Shown: positions 25,140 through 36,384 of the stretch, in pieces
Position numbering within the stretch: the stretch's first letter is position 1
How the letters are laid out: each line of letters begins with the position of its first letter
The notes under the pieces: model-generated
Told to the model about the DNA's origin: nothing
Databases searched by the model: none
What the model saw: the letters and a program-made list of their open reading frames with translations, nothing else
Made by a program: the position numbers and the translations under genes
From: Leptodontidium sp. MPI-SDFR-AT-0119
Lineage: Eukaryota; Ascomycota; Leotiomycetes; Helotiales; Leptodontidiaceae
Length of the DNA stretch: 64,000 nt
Direction of reading: 5' to 3'
NCBI GenBank assembly: GCA_020726505.1
Contig: JAHLEZ010000025.1
Location: forward strand, 248,001-312,000

Positions 25140-25609
25140 TACTTAAGTAAGCGTTAATACTAAAGGTTTAAACGAGATAAGCAGCGATTAAGCTACTTTA
25201 GATAAAGCTCCCGCGTATTAGTCTTATTTAGGTTAGATTTTAGTCCCATGACTACTACTCGAGTACTACTCTAGAGTAGTAGAGTAGAGTAGCGCTCTCT
25301 ACTCTACTCTACTCTACTCTACTCATTTGTCACACTGGGGACAGACGGTATTGTTTTGTTTTATTTTTTCCATTCTGTTTAATTACGAGGAGTTCAGATC
25401 GTCATGAAGTATCAAGCAACCAACTGCATACCATACTACTGACACTTTTCCCATCCATATTACCACGAACTCAAATTCATACAACGAGCGATATATGCAA
25501 ATCAAATCCTATCCCATCATCATCCATCAAGTCGTAAAGTCATTTAGATCGATTCGAGGTCGAGGAACATTGCCAAGCCGACATCGAAGATCGCAGATGT
25601 GGTGATCGT

Positions 25610-26227
25610 CTAGGAGATTTGGATCTTGCGGCTCTCATGCTTCTTAGCCTTGGGGACCAAGATGCTGAGAATTCCCTTGTCCATACTTGCACGAACGCGG
25701 TCCTGGTCAACAAGAACCGGGAAGGTGAAGGATCTCGAGAACTCGCCGACGCTACGCTCACTGACCCAGAACTTGGCTTCGGGCTCAGCTGGCTGAACAG
25801 CGACTTCAGTGGTAGTCTCCTTGGTCTTCTCATCACCGACTGTAGCCTTGTCGCCCTTGCGTTGATGGTGACCGTTCTCTTCGGCCTCAGTGATGGCGCC
25901 ACTGGCAACAGGACCTTCGACAAAACCGGCAGGTGGGGTACCTTGGGTGTAGGAGCGCTCAGAACGACCCTTAATGGTCAGAGTTGAGGCATCGGTGAAC
26001 TCGATCTCGATGTCCTTTTGCTCAATGCCAGGAAGCTCGCCATGAAGTTCGTAGGAATCGGCGAGCTCCTTGACATCGAACTTAGGGGCGAAGGTCCTCA
26101 GCTGGCCGCGGTGACGGCCTTGCCCTTCCCCAGTGCGAGAATAGTTGTCGAAGTCCTCTAACAGACGGAACAATGGCGAGAACGAGGTGTCGCGGGGAGC
26201 AACGAATGAGCCTGGGAAGAACGACAT
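25610..26227 (-). CDS. hsp30: Small heat-shock protein, HSP30/HSP20 family
   Basis: A 205-aa cytosolic chaperone of the alpha-crystallin family that holds unfolding proteins during heat stress. I chose the ATG at 26227 (MSFFPGSF, the usual fungal HSP30 start) over in-frame upstream ATGs up to 26359. After FSPLFRLLEDFDNY the alpha-crystallin domain begins (FDVKELADSYELHGELPGI), is interrupted by a charged insert (EENGHHQRKGDKATVGDEKT) typical of fungal HSP30, and resumes with FSRSFTFPVLVDQDRVRASM and the C-terminal GILSILVPK motif. No intron. Heat-shock elements and a TATA box lie upstream at 26351-26416. Confidence 0.93.
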   Translation of the reverse strand: MSFFPGSFVAPRDTSFSPLFRLLEDFDNYSRTGEGQGRHRGQLRTFAPKFDVKELADSYELHGELPGIEQKDIEIEFTDASTLTIKGRSERSYTQGTPPAGFVEGPVASGAITEAEENGHHQRKGDKATVGDEKTKETTTEVAVQPAEPEAKFWVSERSVGEFSRSFTFPVLVDQDRVRASMDKGILSILVPKAKKHESRKIQIS

Positions 26228-26350
26228 GTTGCGTGTTGTTGGTTTGAGTAGTACTCGCTTAACTTGAGTGATTGGTCTTGAGAGCGTTCGGATTGATTGC
26301 ATGAAGGAAGTTTGATGTTGTATTGCTGATAGAAAGGGAGTGGCCAGGTC

Positions 26351-26416
26351 TATATACACTCATTTGTATTTTAGTGGTCCCTAGTAACTTCCAGAAGTCA
26401 TGCCATCAGAAGATTC
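26351..26416 (-). promoter_or_regulatory. Heat-shock promoter of the HSP30 gene
   Basis: Read toward the gene: GAAGATTC (26409-26416) and TTCCAGAA (26389-26396) are paired heat-shock-factor half-sites (GAAnnTTC and TTCnnGAA), followed by TATATA at 26351-26356, about 125 bp before the start codon. A further GAACTTTC lies near 26484. Order and spacing fit an Hsf1-driven promoter. Confidence 0.75.
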
Positions 26417-26419
26417 TGG

Positions 26420-27743
26420 CATGATCACATGAAAGCGGGGTTTCGTTAGCTGATCGTATGACGGAAAGTGCTTCACACTCCCAGAACTTTCTAGCAGCGA
26501 CCAATAAAGAAAGCGTAGGAGACAATTGTCCGACCTTTCCGCATTGATGAGAGCCAATTGGAAATTGCTTGCGTATGCTGCATGGCATGATGCCATCATT
26601 GCTGCAAGAAGTGAAAGGCTTGGCTCGGGCCACCTCACACCACCACAGTGATAGTGGTCGGTGGTTGACGAGCCCAAAAAAGTACGCGGCGCAACTCGTG
26701 CGACAACTGCGAGTGATTGATCAAGGATGCCTCTGGTCCCTTCGTTCATTTCATCCCGCGAAGGCTACGGCTGAGATTCTCGACTGCCTCCGCAGAATCG
26801 TAAGTGTTCCAGTAGCAGGCACCACTTGCAATGAACGTAGTCCTACCTGGGCTTGACCATGTAAAATTTTTTAGAATACGGTGAGCTGTTTTGACCTCTT
26901 TGGTACTCTCTTTCCATGAGTCACGGGGCTCTATCATATGATGATTGAATCATCTGCTTCCTTTGTTGCCTCCTTCTGCCTTATAAGCACCTGTAGTTAC
27001 AGTCTTAGAACAGTAACTCTTCTACTACCAATTTTTCTGAATGATTGGTGATCTGATCCGTGACCTTCTTTGATAACAATTTGGAGTATGAGGCTATGTA
27101 ACGTGCTAAATCATGGTATAGATCAGGATCTTGGATCTGGAAGCGTCGAACGGAACGGAGAGAATTGCATCGAGAAGCAGGAATCACATGGCGTGGCAAA
27201 GATTGACTTTAGAAATGCATACACCAAACTAACAGAGTTTCGCTGTTCAACCTATTCTATGCTCGTTTATTTTGATTGAGATCCAATGGAGCAACTCAAA
27301 TGCCTATCTTCTGTCCTTGCTGACCATTGGGCTGGTGTGGCGCCGTCACGCAAAAAAAACTGTCTTGGACCATAGAGGAAGTCAGAACCTCTTTCAATGG
27401 TCGTTTGAGAGCAAACATCATCAATGGGGAATACCGATTTGGATTGCTGATTGACTTCGGTGGAGCTCTGTCTAAGGGTTTTTCTGTAGACGTGGTTATT
27501 GATTGTGTAAACAAGTCCGCAGCACCGGCCGGCCTCCGATGTACAGCGAAGTGGCTACTTGCGCCCCGAAAATGACGCGAAAGCCATACCGAAACTACCT
27601 ATACAGCAAGATACTGGACTTATCAAGCGAGAGCTATTGAAACTGAAGGCCATATATATTAATGTAGGAGCTCTGTGATTGCAGTCAAATCCATTCTCTG
27701 CACCCCTTATCTCAACCTAATGCCGTCCTCTCACTCCAGAAAC
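26420..27743. other. Intergenic region between HSP30 and NmrA-like gene
   Basis: About 1.3 kb. Several short open frames exist on both strands, but none has recognisable motifs or continuity. A CATATATATT stretch at 27650-27659 may be the TATA box of the next gene. Confidence 0.4.
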
Positions 27744-28800
27744 ATGACTTTCACCATAGGACTCGCTGGTATCACAGGCAAATTCGGCCGCCTGCTCGCC
27801 CTCCGCCTCTTGAAGAATCCAGAAGTCACTCTTCGTGGCTATTCCCGCGACTCTAGCAAGGCCATTCCAGCAATCTCTTCCTCTCCCAAGGTCCAGCTGT
27901 TCCAAGGCGAAGCATACGACGAGACCGCGATTAAAGCCTTTGTCAAAGGCTGTGATGTCGTTATCTGCGCCTACCTGGGCGACGACACACTCATGGTTGA
28001 GGGACAGAAGAAGCTCATCGACTCGTGTGAGGCGTCCGGCGTCCCTCGTTATATCGCGAGTGACTGGTCACTCGATTACACGAAGCTCCAGCTCGGCGAT
28101 CTGTTCCCCAAAGATCCAATGATACATGTCAAGGCCTACCTTGAAACGAAGAAGGGAGTGAAGGGAGTGCACGTTCTTGTTGGCGGCTTCATAGATCCAC
28201 TTTTCAGTCCTTTCTTCCAGATTTGGAACCCGGAGACTGCGACGTTGAAGTACTGGGGTGATGGGACAGAAATTTGGGAAGGAACACCGTATGAGAATGC
28301 TGCTGAGTATACTGCTGCTGTGGCAGTTGACCCTACCGCGACCGGGGTCCAGAAGTGTGAGTTCCGTGGCTGTTGTTTGAGTTTCCCTCCCTCTTGAAAT
28401 GGAAAGCTGACACGGACTTAGTTCTTGGTGACAGGAAAACCATCAAAGAGATTGCCGGCTGCTTCGAGAAGACCTATGGCATAAAGCCCCAGCTTGAGTG
28501 CCTCGGGTCACTCTCAGACCTCAAAACCCGAATGCACGAAGTCCGCAGCCAAGACCACAGCAATGTACTCAAATATATGTTCTTGTGAGTGCCATTACGT
28601 TTCTAGCACCATGCGATTAGATCGACCCCCAGCTAACAGTGTTCAGGTTCTTCACGTATTACTGGCTTAACGGATCCACATTCGTAGGCCCGCAGGTGGA
28701 CAACCAGAAATACCCCGATGTTAAAGCAGAGACATGGGAAGACTACATGGGAAGGCACACACTGGAGGAGTTGCAGAATGCTTTCATGGCTCTCAAGTAG
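27744..28800 (+). CDS. NmrA-like NAD(P)-binding reductase (isoflavone reductase type)
   Basis: Three exons (27744-28356, 28422-28584, 28647-28800) give 309 aa. Introns are 65 and 62 nt, with GTGAGT donors and a GCTAAC branch site in the second; all phases agree. The N-terminus TIGLAGITGKFGRLLALRLL carries the Rossmann GxxGxxG loop, followed by RGYSRDSSK, which in this family contacts NADP(H). IASDWSLDYTKL and the later KAYLETKKGVK region fit the NmrA/isoflavone-reductase family. Such proteins are either redox enzymes on aromatic substrates or redox-sensing regulators; the sequence does not decide. It lies 3' to 3' with the Zn2Cys6 gene, 164 bp apart. An upstream in-frame ATG at 27720 is possible. 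Confidence 0.88.
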
Positions 28801-28964
28801 TAGCAGCAACTCCGTACTGCAGGATAGGATAGCAGAATTAAGGAATCAGATTTGCATAACGCTCCATGTAGTTACTCAAGTGGAGCAGAATAGACATGCC
28901 ATTGCTACACGCTCTCCAGCAGACGCGAAAAGGTTACTTTGCCCAGCAATGTATGGATAGTTTG

Positions 28965-31343
28965 TCAAAGCATTGGATCGAATGAAGACTGGAGGCCAAA
29001 TGCTGGATCTGCAGGAAGTGAAGTTGCGGTGAAAGACCCAGGATTATCGTGGCCTGTTGAGATCTGGAAGGAAGGAACATCGTGGTTGGCCTCCAACCGG
29101 TGTTCTTCCGGAACATAGTGTTCAGAACTCAATGACATGGGAGCAGTCTGTGGAGGGCTAGCATTCGGTTGGGCGCTGAACAGCACATTCGAAGAGTTGT
29201 GGCTTTTCTTCATCAGTAGCGGAACCAGTGCAGGGTCAAGAGACAAGTTTTTGACCTAGATGTTAGTCAGTACATCTTGGTAGGTAAGTGGAAAAATCTC
29301 TTGTCTTCTTGCCTGATCCATCACCGACGAATCAAATCCGCCATGTTTCATGTCTGAAGCCAGTTGAATTGCTAATGACCTTGTCACAACATTGGTTTTA
29401 CCTAGTGTGACTAGAAGACGAAGCAGGAATTGCAGATTATTTTCGCTTTGATGGTTGTAATCTGTCGTGTAGTCCTCTAAGAAGACTAGAGCGGCCATGT
29501 ATGCCGAAAACGCCATCATTGGATTTTTGAGCGCGGTTTCCAGATCTATTATCATACGGAAGATGCCGAGAATACCCTCTGCTGCTGGAAGTAGCCGGAG
29601 TTGACTTTGAAGTATCAAGTTATCGGACAAGTTAAGGTGACGTATTTTTAATAAAGCTGCCCTGTGGAGGCAAATAATTGCTGTATGGATGTTGACATTG
29701 ACGAACAGAGCGTTTTGACAGCGAAAACTTCTAGGAAGCCGGATGTTGTTCGGTAGAAACATCAACATAGCTGCAAGATCATTATCAAGCCCTCTATGTG
29801 CTTTCCAGTATGATCCGTTCTTGACATCTTGTGGGTTGTCGTCCAGAGAACTTTGAGAGATATGTTCGAAAGTCCGATGGAACAGGTGCGCAGCCAGTAT
29901 TCTCGCAGCAAATTCCGAATAGTCTAGTCTTTGTTGTGTGAGGATGCTCATCAGCGAACCTGTCTGTTCCATGATCCCGGTCTGAAATGCTTCGTTTGAG
30001 GCAGGAAGTACCGTAGTGATCTATATCAATGAGTCTCGGATGTCATCCAGGAATGGCGGTTGATCTTACGTCTCGAGCGTTGATTAATGCAGGCCATCCT
30101 GTGGTTCCACTGACGAAGCGGTCGGAACAAAATATTACCCACCATGTCCTACGTCGTTCTTCCAACTCGGACCATTCCTTGGGTGGTGCCAAGATGGACG
30201 AAAGTGTCTGATCGCTCTGATCGTTCTGATCTATCCGATGGAGCTCCAACATCTGCGCAATTCTGAGGCTACGACACAGACTCGTCGATGCTCGTGAGAA
30301 CAGTGTCTGTTGAGCTTCGAAATTGGCCATCAGGATCCAGCACTGTGCATGAGCCACAGTCGTGAATTGCTCTCCTTGCTCCTTTATTTTTAGCCTTAGT
30401 TTCAAATTCCTCGGGGTTCTTGCATAACTTACGGCCATCTCGTCTGATTCGGCATAAGCCCTGGCACGGCGGTAGAATGGTGTTGCCAGTTGCCTGTAAG
30501 TCTCTGTCGCTGCTGCGCCTAAAGCCATGACTATGTACTGCAGGCACATTGGCGGACGCACGGGATACGGTAAATGCACTGCTGCCGTATACCGTGATCG
30601 ATGCAGCATGGGTGAAGCGTAATGCAGTTTGTCGAAATAGATTTCTATGCTAATGAACACCATTAGCCGAAAGCGGAGTGACAGATACAGGGTCAATGGG
30701 ATCTTACAGATCTTCCATGAGTTGAAAAGAGGGGAGTTGCTCAAAGATACCCAACCCTACTAGTTCGGTAGGACTATAGTCCCCCTCTTGTAGAGAAGGT
30801 TGCTGTGTGGCACCGACGCTACTGTCAATAGGCAACGAATCAACATGATCAAGACTTGACATGAAGGAATCCCAATCCGTTTCGGTAGCGTAATCACCCC
30901 TGGGAATCTCTCGCTGTTCTTCTGCCTTAGTGGCTTTAATCAAGTTCTCAAGCTCGCCTGCCACGCATAGCATCAGTAACGCATTCTCCACGAGAGCGCA
31001 ACGACTTAAAATGAAGTAGATAGCTCGGCCTAAGTAAGTAGACCAGCACTCCTGTGCACTCCATAGTTTGACCTCTGGGGGAAGAAAGAATCCAAATTAG
31101 ATGCAACTAACCTAATTTAGCCTCCAGTTCTATGACCCGTTTCCGTTTTCCAACTTGTTTCTGCCTCGATCCGGAATAGATGCAGGGATCCTGTAGCCGT
31201 ATACAACGGCCACAGCGTGGTTTTACGCGATCACACTTCAGCTTCCTAGACCGACAACCTGTGCAGGACAGCTGAGCAGCAGGAGCTGGCTCGGTAGTCC
31301 GATGACTGCCGCCTCCGTGCTGAAAGGTTTGTTGATCTGCCAT
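28965..31343 (-). CDS. Zn2Cys6 transcription factor with fungal_trans domain
   Basis: Five exons (31343-31112, 31074-30708, 30649-30070, 30020-29325, 29255-28965) join in phase to 721 aa. Introns are 37, 58, 49 and 69 nt. The binuclear cluster is complete: C27-x2-C30-x6-C37-x6-C44-x2-C47-x6-C54. The fungal_trans domain starts at IEIYFDKLHYASPMLHR and includes RRRTWWVIFCSDRFVSG and LPASNEAFQTG. The last intron is in frame; if it is not spliced the protein ends at a TAG at 29257-29259. Such proteins bind CGG triplets and control nearby pathway genes, so the adjacent NmrA-like genes are candidate targets. Start ATG was chosen as the first one close before the zinc cluster. Confidence 0.88.
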
Positions 31344-32158
31344 AGTGTAGTAGACTCGAGACCAGCCAGTCTGGACGCGCGAGAAAAAGATATCGCGACT
31401 CAATAGATAGGTTACGCGTTCGAAATAGAAGCTCACAAACACCTGTTGAATCGCGCTTCTTTGCAGTGACGCAACCTAGATGTCTGACGATGCCTCCAGG
31501 AACGAGCTTAGCTAAGCTATGAAATTAAGGTTTGCTAGTTATTGTACCATTGTAAATTAACTTACTATCTCCCGTGCCGTGGTTGATTTCTCAGCAGCCC
31601 TACCAAATCACATGTTTGAGGCGAAATAATTACACCTGTAAGAAAGAGCCAAGCCCATAAGAGAAAGGGGTATTGGGATTCCGCATGGATCAAAATCTCA
31701 TATATCCGTGTCGTAGCTTACGCATTCTCAAAAGCATTGCAGCCAAAAAAACCATTGGGCGTGCGTTAGGCAAAAAGTGGCTTGCCGCTGTCCGATGAAG
31801 TGCGAGACAAATACGAGCTTGTTTACCTCTAGCCCCTCGCAACATGTGCCGGACCAATGGGATGGCAGCCTGGCCGGACCCAAGCCCACCCCGCGACAAT
31901 CAGGCGGACACCAGGGGATTGGCTCGCACTACACCGGGCTGCGGTATGACCCGACTAATTACCAGGGTAGGGAGGAAGGCGAGGATTCGACCTCTGAGCT
32001 AGATGATTGCAAAATCTCATAACTAGATAGATATATGCCGCTCCTTTGATCAATTCAATCAATTCATGCCAAAGCCTTCCGTCTTATTTTCAGCTTCTAC
32101 TTCAGAAGGATACTACTGCAATCAATCACTTACTGAGTATCCATCAAATCTATTCAAG
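31344..32158. other. Divergent promoter region
   Basis: About 0.8 kb between the Zn2Cys6 gene and an NmrA-like gene, which start away from each other. Several CCGG/CGG-containing stretches occur near 31840-31960 (GTGCCGGACC, TGGCCGGACCC). No gene seen. Confidence 0.4.
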
Positions 32159-33240
32159 ATGTCAAAGCTCTTGACCGTTTTCGGAGCCACGGGGAATCAA
32201 GGAGGCTCTGTCACCAGAGCAATGCTGAAAGATGCGTCGCTGATGAAGGAATTCAAAATACGAGGCATCACTCGAGATATATCAAAGCCGGCGGCTGAAG
32301 CTTTGATAAGCGAGGGTATCGAAATGAAATCGGTGAGTAGTCAGAGTGTGATGATTGTCTCAAGAGTGGAACCGAAGGTGGCTAACAGAACACAGGCCGA
32401 CATGGGCTCCAAAAGCTCCTTGGTGGAAGCCATCAAGGGCTCTCACACTGTGTTCCTCGTAACGACTCCGGATTTCATGTCCGGCCAGCCAAGTCAAGAG
32501 CTCATTCACGGCAAGAACGTCGCTGACGTTGCGCTGGAGGCTGGAGTCCAGCATCTCATATTCTCTTCACTACTTCATGTGACTGAAGCGACCAACGGCC
32601 GTCTCAAGCATGTTCTACATTTCGACTTGAAGGCTGATGTGGAACGATATATTCGCTCGATAGGACTACCAAGTACCTTCATATTTCCCGGCTACTTCAT
32701 GAGTAACTTCACTGCTTTGCAGATGCTGAAGAAGGGGGAAGATGGAGTGTACACTCTAGCTTATCCAGTCACCGAGAAGGCCGAATTCCCGCTCATTGAC
32801 ACTGAATCAGACATTGGTGGGTTATAGTCCTAAAATCCACTGTTTTTGGCCGGCAAATCTGAAAGCTAATGGAGTCACTGCTGACTATACGTTTCATTTT
32901 AGGCAAATACGTAGTCGCAACGATGAAGTGCCGCACCAAGGTACTAGGCAAACAAATCCTCGCTGCAGCTGACTACTATACCCCAACTCGCATCGTCGCG
33001 GAATTCGAAGAGGTGACTGGAAAGAAGGGGCGTTTCGTACAGGTCGATGCAGAGACGTACAAGAGCTTCCTCCCAGGGCCATTGGCTGAAGAAATGTTGG
33101 AGAATCACTTGTTCATTGATGATCCTGGCTACTTTGCTGGTAAAAGTCTGAAAGAAAGCGTAGAACTGTTGGATGAGGTGGGATTGAAGTCGACCACCTG
33201 GAAGGAGTTTCTGGAAAAGAATAAGGGCGCGTTCCAGTGA
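32159..33240 (+). CDS. NmrA-like NAD(P)-binding protein
   Basis: Three exons (32159-32332, 32396-32816, 32903-33240) give 310 aa. Introns are 63 nt (GTGAGT, GCTAAC branch, CAG) and 86 nt (GTGGGT). The first intron is a multiple of three without a stop, so a retained form would still translate. MSKLLTVFGATGNQGGSVTR is the classical NmrA/HSCARG dinucleotide loop. FLVTTPDFM, HLIFSSLLHV, FPGYFMSNF and the C-terminal domain (TPTRIVAEFEEVTGKK) follow the family order. NmrA proteins sense the NADP/NADPH ratio or act as reductases. Divergent from the Zn2Cys6 gene, which suggests shared control. Confidence 0.9.
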
Positions 33241-34491
33241 TGATACAGTTCCGTTAGGATCTATAAGTAGAGGCATGAATAGTTGTCTGTGAGAGCCGAG
33301 AAAATGGCACTTGCAAAAGTTCTAGTCAAGCTGTGATAGCAGGTCCCAGTGAGCCATTTCATCTTGCCGAAAATTTGGGTTGTCTCTGCGACGGCTTTCC
33401 GTTTCTATACCAAATGCCGCATGTTTCAGACTGGCCCAGAGAATACGACTTCTAAATGAAGGGAGAATTATCTTACAGTGGAATGTGGCTTTCAGTCAAC
33501 AAAGGTTCTAGTGTGGACGTCACCAGGATCTGTAAGACATCTAAGAAATTGCATGTATAGATGGGAAAGCAGGACATACACAATCACAGCGAAGCTTGTA
33601 AGTAAAAGTGGTCCAGCAGCAATTAGACGGTCTGGTCTGTATCTCTCATCGTCTAGGACCCCACAACACGCTGATAACTGCCGAACTATCTAAGGATATC
33701 ATACGATTCGATCTCTATTGTCTCAAGGAACCCACGTAACTATGAGTACTCTTTTAACACAAGAATTAGATTTATTCTATACCAGTCAGATACAGTACAG
33801 CTCAAGCATTTTCTCCTTATCAGCGCACTGGCAATGCATTGTGGAGGCGAGGAAAGTGGGAGTGGGTCATACGGGTGACGAAGCCAACCACAACAACGCA
33901 AGTCCATATTTTTGGCGAGCAATTGCCCCGCTGCACTTTTCTGATTATTTAATTATTACAATACAATGCAGTTAAATAGCTGAAAGAAGGTACGAATCTT
34001 TCAGATTATACCTTACCTTCCGAATAGTGTAAGTTTCATTTACAGTTTCAAGGGGGTTGACGATTAACTAGAGTATTTTGAGTGCATACCTAGGGTCAAT
34101 GCCTCAGGCTGAAGCAACTTAGAAATTATCTGATTTTCAGTGTTGTGGAAGTGCGTTGTTGTGGTGATTTTGTCGGCTAACGCAGCGATCCACTCCCGGA
34201 TTTCTCGAGGTCTACATTGTAGAGACGTTCTGAAGTCGGGGTCCGACGGACTTCGAGCCGGCCTTTTTCAGAGAAGCATTATTAATGTGATTCACTATGC
34301 CCAGCACAGGGGCAGGGGTGATGCCCAGCTAGGTCTTCTTACTTAGGAGCTAGGAGTAAAAGCTGATTACCAAGTAGGCGTTCTCGGGAAGGACATTTCT
34401 TTTTCATGACTGTGGAAGCTAAAAACGATATAAGTTTGGCCATCCTCTTTAATTCCACACTCGTCCACACCAACTTCATTTTCTTCACAAC
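33241..34491. other. Intergenic region
   Basis: About 1.25 kb. Short open frames show no recognisable motif. Contains CGGGGTCCG at 34237-34245, a CGG-N3-CCG inverted triplet of the kind bound by Zn2Cys6 dimers, about 250 bp before the next NmrA-like start. Confidence 0.4.
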
Positions 34492-35412
34492 ATGTCGAGA
34501 GCACTACTCATCAGCGGTGCGACTGGCAAACAGGGCGGTGCTGTGATTGATGCGCTCCTTGCTCGTCCATCGGCCAATTTCACCATCCTCGCAGTCACCC
34601 GCAACAGCCAGAGTCAAGCTGCGAAACGTCTGATCGCCAAGTCACCAATGGTGAAGCTCATTGAGGGTGATCTCAATGCAGTGCCATCACTTTTCTCTAC
34701 GGCCAAAACAGTGGCTGGATCTACTCCCATCTGGGGTGTCTACTCCGTCCAAGCATCTATGGGCAAAGGCGTCACACTAGATAGCGAGGTAAAGCATAGC
34801 ATAGCTCTCATCGACGAGTCCATAAAGGCTGGAGTCAAGCACTTTATATATAGTTCCGTCGAACGAGGAGGCGAAAGCAGATCCTAGGAGAACCCGACAC
34901 CAGTACCACACTTCAAGACCAAGCATCAAATCGAGCAACATCTGCGCGACGCTACCGCGGATGGGAAAAGCGAAATGGGATGGACAATTCTGCGGCCAAC
35001 GGCATTCATGGATAGCTTTGAGCCGGGGTTTGGAGGAAAGGTTTTCATGACAATGTTGCGAGACACCTTGAAGCACAAACCGATGCAGTGGGTTGCGGTA
35101 TCAGATATTGGGTTTTTCGCAGCGGAGGCTTTTGAAAATCCGGAGAAATGGAACCACAAGGCTGTGGGCATAGCTGGTAATGAGCTTACGTTCGCGGAGA
35201 TGAGTAAGGTTATTGAAAAGGCTACTGGTCAGCCTATCGGGACGACATTTGGGCTTCTTGGAAAGGCTTTGAAGCATGGTGTTCAAGAGGTTGGAGCGAT
35301 GGTGGAGTGGTTCAAGGATGAAGGGTACAAAGCGAATCTTGCTGAACTGAAGGAAGTTCATCCAGGGTTACTAGATGTGGAGGCTTACTTGAGAAAGAAG
35401 AAGCAGGGGTGA
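34492..35412 (+). pseudogene. NmrA-like gene with one nonsense codon
   Basis: A single open frame of 307 codons except for TAG at 34885-34887 (codon 132). MSRALLISGATGKQGGAVID is the NAD(P)-binding loop. The reading before the stop (HFIYSSVERGG) and after it (ENPTPVPHFKTKHQIEQHL) belongs to one NmrA protein. The family usually has Trp at the stop position, so TGG to TAG is likely, which is C to T at a CpA on the other strand. The C-terminal half is intact (GWTILRPTAFMDSF, LTFAEMSKVIEKATGQPIG). Consequently the gene is either recently inactivated, read through, or a sequencing error. A later start at 34975 could give only a C-terminal fragment. Confidence 0.85.
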
Positions 35413-35553
35413 TGCGGAGTGAAATTCTTGGACTTGTGCACATTTGTGAAAGATGATTTTGGATTTGTTGGCTTCGGTGGGGTAATACCGCTTAGAGAAA
35501 GCAAAGGCCCTACTCCTCCACAATCAGATAGGACCGTCTTTGTTTACACCAGA

Positions 35554-36384
35554 ATGGCTACATGGGGTAGTTCGCGCGTGGACACCTACTCCTTCTTTTT
35601 ATTGTGGGGATTCTGGACTCTAGCAGCGTCGCAAAACGCCGGCGGATGTGCTGTATATACCTTAGACTTTTCCATCAGACCTACGTTCTCGTCCAATCTT
35701 GTCCTTTTCTGACCATACTCAAAATAGGATTCTTGTATAGGGTCTGCGATTAGTGCAGCAGGCTGTGACGGCGATAGAGCTTGTATTTGCGGAAGTGGCT
35801 TGTCTGCAATCTGATCTTCTATATCTTTATGTATCCCTTCCAGCTGCCCTGCAGTAGCTGAAGACTCGACTGATTCCGTCATTGACCTTGTGGAATCAAA
35901 CTGCGATCAGTATTTTGCGACAGTGTCAAAGCCGCAGCAAGCTTCTACTATTTCAAGCTCGATTCCTCTCGAGACGACACTTTCTCCGGGGCTGCCGCAG
36001 GTGCCGACGCCTACCTCAACACCGACGACGTCCCCCCCAAGCCGCCCAGCATCAACCAGCTCTCCTCCAACGTCTACTACAACTCTTCCTGCGGCTTCAA
36101 CGCAGACCCTGCCTCTATTCCCAACATCCACACCAACTCTCTTCAAAGGTGGATTTTCAGCAGGAGCCAAAGCTGGCATTGCAATCGGATCAGTTGCCAT
36201 GCTTGGGATTCTAGCAATGCTAGGATATATTGCAATACTTCTGCGCAGGAGGAGAGCAAATGGCGCACTTGTAGATACCATTCAAGAGACATCCCAGAGC
36301 TTGGACCTGGCCTCACAACGGAGTTACCTGTCGAGGAGAAGCCTGGTGAATTGGACAACGAGCAGGAGAGGAAATGGGTCATGA
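35554..36384 (+). pseudogene. CFEM membrane-anchored protein with one nonsense codon
   Basis: Start at 35554; a 75-nt intron (35653-35727, GTATAT donor, CTGAC branch) joins GGCA to DSCIG in phase. A signal peptide (FFLLWGFWTLAA) leads into a CFEM domain with all eight cysteines (C32, 36, 46, 52, 54, 68, 73, 92, counting the stop as a residue). A TGA at 35812-35814 (codon 62) interrupts the domain between CICG and SLCIPSSC. A Ser/Thr/Pro-rich linker follows, then a membrane helix (AGIAIGSVAMLGILAMLGYI), an RRRR stop-transfer signal and a short tail. CFEM proteins act at the cell surface, some in haem uptake or host contact. Without the TGA the product would be 251 aa. Confidence 0.8.

Larger units (their letters stand above)
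23478..25338. mobile_element. Outer TIR element rich in AGTAG repeats, host of two insertions
   Basis: Ends are CCAGTGTGACAAAT (23478-23491) and its reverse complement (25325-25338). Inside each end lie runs of GAGTAG/CTACT, for example 25288-25324. The CAGTGTG start is hAT-like, but the 8 bases outside the two ends do not match, so the superfamily is unproven. Removing the MITE and the Tc1 element leaves about 400 bp of AT-rich sequence, so this is probably a non-autonomous element. Confidence 0.6.

Noticed and set aside
25619..25987. Plus-strand frame of 122 residues over the HSP30 gene
   Set aside because: Antisense shadow of the alpha-crystallin coding region.
26381..26937. Several overlapping short frames between HSP30 and the NmrA-like gene
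   Set aside because: They lie on both strands in different frames, cover the HSP30 promoter and show no family motifs or splice continuity.
29256..29273. An 18-nt intron (GTACTGACTAACATCTAG) in the Zn2Cys6 gene
   Set aside because: Too short to be spliced; it is the 3' end of a 69-nt intron starting at 29324 that keeps the frame.
31860..32010. Possible tRNA (a GGATTCGACCTC segment resembling a T-arm)
   Set aside because: No matching acceptor stem, D-arm or anticodon arm could be built around it.
35907..36281. Minus-strand frame opposite the CFEM linker
   Set aside because: Antisense of a Thr/Pro-rich linker; no independent support.
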